DNA of 41,991 nucleotides, from the NCBI RefSeq assembly GCF_004827385.1, contig NZ_SRXN01000048.1:1-41991 (forward strand), given 5' to 3'. The notes beneath the pieces are model-generated. The model had not been told where the DNA came from, ran no database searches, and saw only the letters and a list, made by a program, of their open reading frames with translations. Shown piece after piece: positions 36,840 to 41,991 of this stretch. Numbering within the stretch: position 1 is the first letter of the stretch; each line of letters starts with the position of its first letter. The position numbers and the translations under genes are program-made. Origin of the DNA: Ensifer sp. MPMI2T (GTDB taxonomy: Bacteria > Pseudomonadota > Alphaproteobacteria > Rhizobiales > Rhizobiaceae).

Positions 36840-38447
36840 TTATCCAACTTGCGGCCACGTCGGCCATTCGTAGCGGTCTTTTTTCCGGCCGTTCTTGCGC
36901 ACCGAAATGAAGCCGGTGTTCACGTTCGTGCCCACCTCCGAGAAGGAGTTGGGCGGGAGGTCGCTCCAGGTCGCGCCCATGTCCTCCATCAATTTGCGGA
37001 AGGCGATGGACTTGGATGTCTGCCGGAACTCGGTGCCGGCCGACATGATCGCGACCAGCTGGCCGTCGGGCTTCAGGAACTTCAGGGCGTGCACGACGTG
37101 GTCGATGTCCCTTTCCCGGTCAAACGGTGGGTTCATGACGACCAGGTCGTAGAGTCCGGTGGTCTCGGGCTCGACCTGCATGAAGTCGGCGTTGATGACG
37201 CGGCCGAGATTCTTTGCCTTGAGATCAGGGATCAGGTGCGGCTGGATCTCGATGCAGTCGACGGTGTGGTCGACACGATACCGCTCGTAGTCCCAATCAC
37301 GCTCGTAGGTGGGGATGCAGGCGAGCGCCAGATTGCCGGTACCGGCGGACGGCTCGAGGATACGCAGCCGACCGGCTTCCTTGGAGCAATGCCAAATGCG
37401 CGAGTTTTGAAGCACACGATGCGCGGTCGCCGGCGGCGTAGGATAGAAGCCGTAGCAGCGAGCCGGCGCCGTCTTCACGTTTTCGAACGGGTCGGCTTCC
37501 TTGGTCTGGCCGTCCCCCAGGACCTCGCCGTAGTATTCGCCGAGCAGCTTGTTGACCTTGGTGACCAGATCCTTGCGGGTGAACCACAGGTGGGCGTTGC
37601 CGTTCTTGAAGATCCGGACCTTGAAATAGTCCGTCTCGACCTCGGACTGGCGGGCGCCGTGGGTGCCGTACCGGACGAGGTCGATCGCGCCGATGGTCTT
37701 GGTGAAGTGCTCGACGGGCCGGTGAGCCTTCCTCGCTGCCTCGACCTCTTCGTCCTGTCTGCGGACGTCGTTGAGCTTCCCGTCCAGAATGGTGAAGGTC
37801 CGCTCGATGTCGATCAGAGTCGCCCGCTCATCCCGGTTCCAGTTCCAACTCCCGAACTCGTTGAAGCAACGGGTCAGGATGACGCGAGATCCGACCTTGA
37901 ACCCGTCATGAGAGCGGAAGCGGCGGTCCAGCTTGGCGAAGGCGTTTGCCATGCCGCGACGGAAGATTGTTTCGGCGTTGAGGGCGAAGCTCTCAAGGGT
38001 GGCGACGATGTTGTCGACGGTCACCGGCGGCATGCCCTTGGCCGCCTCCTCCTCGGTGATGACCTGGCCCGGGGCGGTCGGGTCCTCGATGATGTGGCCC
38101 ATCTGCTTCTTCAGCTGGTCCTTCGCCTCTTTGTCCATCAGGTGCTCGAGGTCGGTGCGCTCGATGATCCAAGCCCATACGTTGAGGTCGATGACCCGGC
38201 GCTTCTCCTTCATGTAATCGTCGAAGGGAGCCTTGCTGATCGGGTGCATCGCGATCTTGGTCGCCTGCTGATGACCGGCGTTGTAGGCGTTGGTGCCCGG
38301 GAAGGCGCGTCTCGCCATTGCGATCGCCGCGACCTCAGCCTCGTGGGCTTCCTCGATCTTGGCGTGGGCGATCTGGAAGAGCTCGATCGCCTGGTCGCGG
38401 TAGCGGACGATCTGCTCGACTGTATTGCGGGGAACGATTGCGTTCAC
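36840..38447 (-). CDS. DUF4942 plus N6-adenine methyltransferase
   Basis: This is a protein of about 535 residues. The N-terminal 300 residues match the DUF4942 type (HPISKAPFDDYMKEKRRVIDLNVWAWIIERTDLEHLMDKEA; GSWNWNRDERATLIDIERTFTILDGK). The C-terminal part is a class I SAM methylase with motif I EPSAGTGNLA and catalytic NPPFDRERDIDHV. Such phage methylases modify adenine, probably to evade restriction. I place the start at the GTG (38447), 6 bases after GGAG. The ATG at 38459 (539 residues) lacks a ribosome site and lies between the leader hairpin and that GGAG, so it remains an alternative. Confidence 0.84.
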   Translation of the reverse strand: MNAIVPRNTVEQIVRYRDQAIELFQIAHAKIEEAHEAEVAAIAMARRAFPGTNAYNAGHQQATKIAMHPISKAPFDDYMKEKRRVIDLNVWAWIIERTDLEHLMDKEAKDQLKKQMGHIIEDPTAPGQVITEEEAAKGMPPVTVDNIVATLESFALNAETIFRRGMANAFAKLDRRFRSHDGFKVGSRVILTRCFNEFGSWNWNRDERATLIDIERTFTILDGKLNDVRRQDEEVEAARKAHRPVEHFTKTIGAIDLVRYGTHGARQSEVETDYFKVRIFKNGNAHLWFTRKDLVTKVNKLLGEYYGEVLGDGQTKEADPFENVKTAPARCYGFYPTPPATAHRVLQNSRIWHCSKEAGRLRILEPSAGTGNLALACIPTYERDWDYERYRVDHTVDCIEIQPHLIPDLKAKNLGRVINADFMQVEPETTGLYDLVVMNPPFDRERDIDHVVHALKFLKPDGQLVAIMSAGTEFRQTSKSIAFRKLMEDMGATWSDLPPNSFSEVGTNVNTGFISVRKNGRKKDRYEWPTWPQVG

Positions 38448-38464
38448 GTTGGTCTCCATAAGTT

Positions 38465-38476
38465 GCCATGATTGGC
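38465..38476 (-). promoter_or_regulatory. Leader hairpin (CC-NNCA-ANYA-TGNN-A family) of the DUF4942 methyltransferase gene
   Basis: CCCC-GCCA-ATCA-TGGC-A ends 17 bases before the GTG at 38447. Both outer stem pairs differ from the common CG/CG form in a compensating way (GC/GC), while loop and inner CA/TG stay fixed. Confidence 0.6.
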
Positions 38477-38516
38477 GGGGGGCGGCGCCCGGGCTGACCG
38501 GGCACCAGCAGCATCA

Positions 38517-38915
38517 TCATTCCGCGGCTACGAGAGAGGGGCGGAACGCCTCGTCTTTCGCCATCGAAGCGATCAGCTTGGCGACAGCATCGCGCTGTGC
38601 GGGGGAGGCGATCTTGTCGAAATTCGCTGCGACCTTCATCGCCGCCGGAGTATGATGCGGCACGGTCACCATGGCCGTGCCCTTGTCGACGCCGTCGAAG
38701 AGCTGGTCGATACTGCAGCCGAGGGCCTTGGTCATGGCGATCAGCTTGCTCGCCGAGATCCGATTGCTCCCCTTCTCGTATTTCTGCACTTGCTGGAACG
38801 TCAGCCCGAGCTTGAGGCCGAGGGTTTCCTGCGACATGCCGACAAGGTTGCGTATCCGGCGGACGTTGCCGCCTACGATGACGTCGATTTCGTTCGGGGA
38901 CTTTGCTTTCTGCAT
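38517..38915 (-). CDS. XRE-family transcription regulator
   Basis: This 132-residue protein has a classic HTH_3 domain (about 12-68: VGGNVRRIRNLVGMSQETLGLKLGLTFQQVQKYEKGSNRISASKLIAMTKALG), then a C-terminal helical part. It resembles chromosomal rhizobial XRE regulators (PraR/SinR-like) more than the phage CI. The start at 38915 has AAGGAG 6 bases upstream; the ATG at 38921 abuts that sequence. It lies directly downstream of dnaN. Confidence 0.85.
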   Translation of the reverse strand: MQKAKSPNEIDVIVGGNVRRIRNLVGMSQETLGLKLGLTFQQVQKYEKGSNRISASKLIAMTKALGCSIDQLFDGVDKGTAMVTVPHHTPAAMKVAANFDKIASPAQRDAVAKLIASMAKDEAFRPSLVAAE

Positions 38916-38967
38916 GATCATCTCCTTTTGCAGCAGCGGTTTCTAAAGGAAGGGGGTGCGATGTCGA

Positions 38968-38988
38968 CCCGCAAAAGGTGCGGGTTTT
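38968..38988. terminator. Hairpin between dnaN and the XRE gene
   Basis: CCCGCA-AAAGG-TGCGGG is followed by TTTT on the plus strand; on the minus (gene) strand no T run follows. It may stop rightward transcripts, or act as a leader structure for the XRE gene. Its CCCGCA arm resembles the leader hairpins, but the loop and spacing differ. Confidence 0.4.
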
Positions 38989-40154
38989 CAGACGCGCGTG
39001 GGCATGAGGACGTAGGTGACGGCGTCGTCAGCGCCATCCTTGATGATGGCGGGATCGCCAGCATCGCCGAGCTCGAGCAGTGCGCCGCCGTCGAGCTGGC
39101 TTAGGATCTGCAGGAGGTATCCGGCGTTAAAGCCGATCTCCAGATCTTGCCCGTCGATGATGTGCACGTCGGTGGAGGCGGTACCGAACTCCGGATCGGT
39201 GCAGGTGAGGAGCAGCCGATCGGCCCTGAAGTTGAGCCTCACGGCTTTGCCCTTCTCCGATAGGATCGAGGACGCCTGCTTAATGCCGTCAATGAAGGGG
39301 GCGGTGCGGACCGATGGCCTGTGCTTATGCTGGGTCGGGATCACCCGTTGGTAGTCGGGGAACACGCCGTCGATCAGCTTCGACTCGAGCAGTTCGTCCT
39401 CGCCCACCAGGAACGAGGCGCCGGTGGGGGTGACCGTGACGAGCGTGTCCGCCGGGCAGTCCTTGCGCTTCAGCAGGCGGAGCAGTTCGGTCACCGTCTT
39501 CCGCGGAATGATCGCGCCCGCATCATGCATGGCACCGGCGCCGGCCGGGACGTCCAGTTCGTAGCGGGCCAGGCGGTGGCCGTCGGTGGTCACGAACGTC
39601 AGCTTCTTCCTGGTTTCGTTGACGTGCAAGAAAACGCCATTGAGGTAATAGCGGGTCTCTTCCGTCGAGATCGCGAACTCGATCTTGCTGAGGATCGTGG
39701 CGAGCGTGGCTGAAGGCAGGAGGAAGGAGCAATTCGACTGCTTCAGCTTTTGGCGGAAGGCATCATCGACAGGGAAGTCTTCGACATTGTGTGGCTGCGT
39801 CAGGGTCAGGTTGAGCTTGCCGATCGAGGCGACAAGGCTTTCACCGTCCAGCACGAAATTGATATCGGCCGCGTCCTTCACCTTATCCATCGTCGCCTTC
39901 AGCTTGTGGGCGTCGATCAGGCAGGTGAAATCCTTCGACACTCTGCCGGAGACGAGGGTCGTGGTGTAGAGATCCATGTCCGTACCGGTCACCATCACAC
40001 CATTGCGGGAGGCCTTGATCATCACGGTGCCGAGGACCGGGATCGTGTTCTTCTTCTCAATCACCTTGCAGGCGTTGAGCATGGCCTTCTTGAAAACCGA
40101 ATAGTCGAGGGAAGCCGTCGATACGGTGGCGGCGATGTTGGCAAGAGCGTTCAT
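38988..40154 (-). CDS. dnaN: DNA polymerase III beta subunit (sliding clamp), phage-encoded
   Basis: This 388-residue protein has the full three-domain clamp: an N-terminal domain (FKKAMLNACKVIEKKNTIPVLGTVMIKA, about 20-48), a central domain with FAISTEETRYYLNGVFLHV and TTDGHRLARYELDVP, and a C-terminal domain ending VTYVLMPTRV, the normal beta-clamp end. It encircles DNA and tethers the polymerase. Chromosomal dnaN lies near dnaA; here it is among phage genes, without a phage DNA polymerase in the window, so it may recruit host Pol III or repair polymerases to phage DNA. The start at 40154 has AAGGAG 6 bases before it; the ATGs at 40160 and 40175 (the latter in the hairpin loop) are not supported. 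Confidence 0.93.
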   Translation of the reverse strand: MNALANIAATVSTASLDYSVFKKAMLNACKVIEKKNTIPVLGTVMIKASRNGVMVTGTDMDLYTTTLVSGRVSKDFTCLIDAHKLKATMDKVKDAADINFVLDGESLVASIGKLNLTLTQPHNVEDFPVDDAFRQKLKQSNCSFLLPSATLATILSKIEFAISTEETRYYLNGVFLHVNETRKKLTFVTTDGHRLARYELDVPAGAGAMHDAGAIIPRKTVTELLRLLKRKDCPADTLVTVTPTGASFLVGEDELLESKLIDGVFPDYQRVIPTQHKHRPSVRTAPFIDGIKQASSILSEKGKAVRLNFRADRLLLTCTDPEFGTASTDVHIIDGQDLEIGFNAGYLLQILSQLDGGALLELGDAGDPAIIKDGADDAVTYVLMPTRV

Positions 40155-40170
40155 TGTCATCTCCTTGGTT

Positions 40171-40182
40171 CGCATGATTGCG
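40171..40182 (-). promoter_or_regulatory. Leader hairpin (CC-NNCA-ANYA-TGNN-A family) of dnaN
   Basis: CC-CGCA-ATCA-TGCG-A, followed by ACC and AAGGAG, ends 16 bases before the dnaN ATG. Only 8 bases separate it from the terminator tail at 40191, so it occupies nearly the whole leader. Confidence 0.6.
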
Positions 40183-40190
40183 GGGTGGGG

Positions 40191-40218
40191 TAATAAAAAA
40201 GCCGGGCGGTGCCCGGCT
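40191..40218 (-). terminator. Rho-independent terminator upstream of dnaN
   Basis: On the minus strand GCCGGGC-ACC-GCCCGGC is followed by TTTTTTATTA. It terminates the gene at 40242. The dnaN start is only 37 bases further on. Confidence 0.88.
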
Positions 40219-40241
40219 CTCGGTTGGCGGTGGACGAGGGG

Positions 40242-40574
40242 TTATCTCGTCTCAATCAGCTGCAAAGTCTTGGCATCGAGCCTGGACTTGCCTGCGTCCA
40301 CCGACCTGCAGAACAAGTCGGCGTCAGTCTCGTATGCGGCGAGCTCCCGGTCGACCGTCGACTCGAGCTCGGTCTTGATTTGAGCGGGACTCCATCCCTC
40401 GGACAGCGCGACCGCCGCCGGCAAGGACTCGAGCGCCTTCGCATCGTAGCTGTGGCCGGGGCACCGATCGCTGGCGACCGTGAGCGCAGCGGCCATCGTG
40501 AACGTGTCGTCGAGCGTTGATGCCAACGCCGGTCCGGCCGTGGCGAGAAGCGCAATAGCGAGAAGGAACCTCAT
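40242..40574 (-). CDS. Small exported hypothetical protein
   Basis: This is a 110-residue ORF with a clear Sec signal peptide (MRFLLAIALLATAGPALA, 1-18). The mature part is helical with two Cys residues (C38 and C89), possibly a disulfide. It may be a prophage-encoded periplasmic protein of the superinfection or lysogenic-conversion kind (inference only). The ribosome site GGAGGAGAG is partly inside a 7-bp GC-rich hairpin (40580-40600). A terminator follows at 40191-40218. Confidence 0.68.
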   Translation of the reverse strand: MRFLLAIALLATAGPALASTLDDTFTMAAALTVASDRCPGHSYDAKALESLPAAVALSEGWSPAQIKTELESTVDRELAAYETDADLFCRSVDAGKSRLDAKTLQLIETR

Positions 40575-40579
40575 ACTCT

Positions 40580-40600
40580 CCTCCGTGGGTTGAACGGAGG
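40580..40600 (-). promoter_or_regulatory. Hairpin covering the ribosome site of the exported protein gene
   Basis: CCTCCGT-TCAACCC-ACGGAGG: the 3' arm holds the GGAGG of the Shine-Dalgarno sequence, 5 bases before the ATG. Folding would lower translation. Confidence 0.5.
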
Positions 40601-40644
40601 GAAGCTATGACGTCAGCGGCCGATGGTCAACGCAGCGCCAACGC

Positions 40645-41085
40645 CTACCGGAACATTGCAGGAAGCTGGCTGCCGTATTGTCCGTAGAGCGATTGAGCGC
40701 GGCGACATGCTTCATCCTTCTCCGCCTTCGTGGCGACTATGACGCGCTCCATTGCTTGCTCGACGTCGGTTTTGTAGACGCCCTTCACGTCGATCTCCTG
40801 GGGCGAAAAATCAGCTGCGCTGAAAATATCGCCGGGCGCGTTTTCGTTGACTTCGAATCCGCACACCTCAGCGTAGGCCAACGCCGAGGCCACTTCGAAG
40901 GCCACCCGGGCCTTTGGCATTCCAGCTATCGACGATTGAAGTTGGCGAAAGCGAGCCTCGGCGGCGATTTCATCGGATGTCCTGCCGTCAAAGGGCAGCG
41001 GCAGGTATACCAGTAACAGATAGAGACCGAGACAAACGGCTGCGACCTTGAAGATTATCTTCGTCAACTCTTTCAACATTTGCAT
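40645..41085 (-). CDS. Hypothetical membrane-anchored protein
   Basis: This 146-residue ORF has one N-terminal transmembrane segment (about 9-31, IIFKVAAVCLGLYLLLVYLPL) followed by a soluble helical domain (ASALAYAEVCGFEVNENAPG; VYKTDVEQAMERVIVATKAEKDEACRRAQSLYG) with two Cys residues. It is probably anchored in the inner membrane facing the periplasm. The start at 41085 or at codon 3 is equally possible. Like its exported neighbour it may be a lysogen-expressed cargo gene. No family is recognised. Confidence 0.6.
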   Translation of the reverse strand: MQMLKELTKIIFKVAAVCLGLYLLLVYLPLPFDGRTSDEIAAEARFRQLQSSIAGMPKARVAFEVASALAYAEVCGFEVNENAPGDIFSAADFSPQEIDVKGVYKTDVEQAMERVIVATKAEKDEACRRAQSLYGQYGSQLPAMFR

Positions 41086-41173
41086 CGGCGATCCCCAGTG
41101 AACTCCCGCATATGGAATGAAGTATCTTCGGGATGCAACCGCTTATGAGTTTCCTATCAGGGAAGCCACTCGC

Positions 41174-41698
41174 TCACGACTGCTTCTGGAAATCCCGCTG
41201 GTCGGGGTCCGCCGTCCGTGCCTTGTCCGCAGCCAGCATGGTCACGAAGATCGCAGCAATGCCCGGCTCGTAGGGCGGACCGCCGTACTGGTTGTCCTCG
41301 GTCAGCGCTCTCCAGTCGAGGCGACGGAGGACTTCGGGCACGAACTCCCAATCGTAGGCATTGATGAACTCGTAGCCTTGCGCCGTCACGTGGTCGTGGA
41401 CACGGGCCGCGATGTCCCCAGCCTGCATCGAGCAGTGCCGCATCCCGGAGGAGCCGAGCCTGTCGAAGAATTCCTTCAAGAGGTCGTGCTCGCGATTCTC
41501 GCACATCCATTCCCAGGCACAGAGGGCAGCCTCTATTTGGATGGTGTTGAACTGGTCGCGGTCACGGAATTTGTCTGGCTGCTTTGGTGCCAGTACGTCC
41601 TTGACCAGCCCGTTCAGGGAGCCGTCGGAATAGCCGGCCTCGTAACCGGCGATGATCTCCTTCACAAGCTGGGAGATCCGTTTGTCGTCGATTGGCAT
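41174..41698 (-). CDS. Hypothetical phage protein
   Basis: This is a 174-residue ORF, acidic and Trp-rich, helical (AALCAWEWMCENREHDLLKEFFDRLG; YDWEFVPEVLRRLDWRALTED). No signal peptide or membrane segment is present. The start at 41698 follows AAGGGAAGAG; the ATG at 41716 lies in the leader hairpin loop. No family is recognised. Confidence 0.6.
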   Translation of the reverse strand: MPIDDKRISQLVKEIIAGYEAGYSDGSLNGLVKDVLAPKQPDKFRDRDQFNTIQIEAALCAWEWMCENREHDLLKEFFDRLGSSGMRHCSMQAGDIAARVHDHVTAQGYEFINAYDWEFVPEVLRRLDWRALTEDNQYGGPPYEPGIAAIFVTMLAADKARTADPDQRDFQKQS

Positions 41699-41711
41699 GT
41701 CTCTTCCCTTT

Positions 41712-41723
41712 CGCATGATTGCG
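41712..41723 (-). promoter_or_regulatory. Leader hairpin (CC-NNCA-ANYA-TGNN-A family) of the 174-residue gene
   Basis: CC-CGCA-ATCA-TGCG-A ends 13 bases before the ATG at 41698, with AAGGGAAGAG between. Confidence 0.6.
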
Positions 41724-41725
41724 GG

Positions 41726-41923
41726 TTAGCGGCGGACGGAGATCTTCCCTTCGCCGTAGGGCTCTCGGGTGCAGTGGCTGTCCGGGTCACCGGCAGTCGG
41801 TTTACCGTCTCCGTAGAGCTGGTGATCGCTGATGTGGTTCCAGACCGCATAGCGTGCCTGCTTGGCAGTGAGCGGCGCGTCGAAGCGCACCTTAATCTTG
41901 ACCTCATGGACCTTCGATTTCAT
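41726..41923 (-). CDS. Small hypothetical phage protein
   Basis: This 65-residue ORF has an N-terminal beta strand and helix (HEVKIKVRFDAPLTAKQARYAVWNHISDHQ), then a polar tail. The start at 41923 follows CGGGAGAG; the ATG at 41947 lies in the leader hairpin loop. No family is recognised. The window ends 68 bases further right without another gene start. Confidence 0.55.
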   Translation of the reverse strand: MKSKVHEVKIKVRFDAPLTAKQARYAVWNHISDHQLYGDGKPTAGDPDSHCTREPYGEGKISVRR

Positions 41924-41942
41924 CGCGATGTCTCTCCCGTGT

Positions 41943-41954
41943 CGCATACTTGCG
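41943..41954 (-). promoter_or_regulatory. Leader hairpin (CC-NNCA-ANYA-TGNN-A family) of the 65-residue gene
   Basis: CCC-CGCA-AGTA-TGCG-A ends 19 bases before the ATG at 41923, with CGGGAGAG between. Confidence 0.6.
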
Positions 41955-41991
41955 GGGTTCAGTTTCCGGTGGGGTCGGGGTGTGCGTAGCG

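Larger units (their letters stand above)
16694..41991. mobile_element. Prophage, left part (inserted in dusA, runs off the window)
   Basis: Everything right of the dusA break has phage-early character: tightly overlapping small genes, a RecT/exonuclease pair, CI/Cro-type divergent regulators, a CHC2 primase and helicase, HNH and RuvC-like nucleases, a phage sliding clamp and a PrtN-like gene. RIME repeats, present in most host intergenic gaps, are absent. No integrase, terminase, portal, capsid, tail or lysis gene is present here; those should lie to the right of 41991, as should the second attachment site. Confidence 0.88.

Noticed and set aside
16694..41991. CRISPR array
   Set aside because: No regularly spaced direct repeats with unique spacers were seen; dispersed repeats here are leader hairpins and cassette ends.

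Overview
The window looks like a chromosome segment of a Rhizobiaceae member, probably close to Sinorhizobium/Ensifer. The evidence is GC-rich alphaproteobacterial coding sequence, six copies of a RIME-type intergenic palindromic repeat, DUF982 and RcnB proteins, and a znuA/znuCB-zur zinc locus with alphaproteobacterial-type Zur boxes. The species call is inference. It has two very different halves: ordinary host DNA (1 to about 16.71 kb) and the left part of a large prophage inserted in dusA (about 16.71 kb to beyond the right edge).

Host half. It carries an aldo/keto reductase, a TakP-type TRAP transporter whose binding-protein gene converges on its two membrane-subunit genes, a GH43 beta-xylosidase-type glycosidase, and an RcnB-like periplasmic protein. 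The zinc block follows: a COG0523 GTPase, znuA leftward, and znuC-znuB-zur rightward, with three Zur-type operators. Then come a gamma-carbonic anhydrase, an FAH-family hydrolase and small proteins (DUF982, DUF4174, unknowns). RIME copies fill most intergenic gaps here and none was seen to the right of dusA. One RIME copy is split by a 104-bp double-palindrome element with a CTA repeat on both sides.

Prophage half. The first 24 to 25 codons of dusA are intact and then switch to foreign sequence, marking an attachment site. Left to right: a leftward terminator; a small cassette bounded by 27-bp perfect inverted repeats; a long leftward operon (25.8 to 17.9 kb, ending in a PrtN-like gene) with short stop/start overlaps and recombination genes (SbcC-like ATPase, PD-(D/E)XK exonuclease, RecT, ExoX-like nuclease, J-domain protein); twin promoters; a structured region without genes; a second repeat-bounded cassette carrying a Crp/Fnr regulator; a CI-like repressor lacking the catalytic serine; a divergent Cro-like gene; and a rightward operon (28.8 to 36.1 kb) with GcrA-like, RMF-like, HNH, methyltransferase, RuvC-like, CHC2 primase and DnaB-type helicase genes. 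A third, leftward block (42 to 36 kb) holds small unknowns, a phage-encoded sliding clamp (DnaN), an XRE regulator, a DUF4942 methyltransferase and two HTH-like genes. No integrase or structural gene is in the window; they should lie to the right.

Most unusual signal. Seven phage genes on both strands share a short leader element just 5' of the Shine-Dalgarno sequence: a 4-bp hairpin of the form NNCA-ANYA-TGNN, preceded by CC, followed by A, and 13 to 19 nt from the start codon. The outer stem pairs covary (CG/CG, GC/GC, TC/GA, T.G wobble). This looks like a phage-wide post-transcriptional or start-associated control element.
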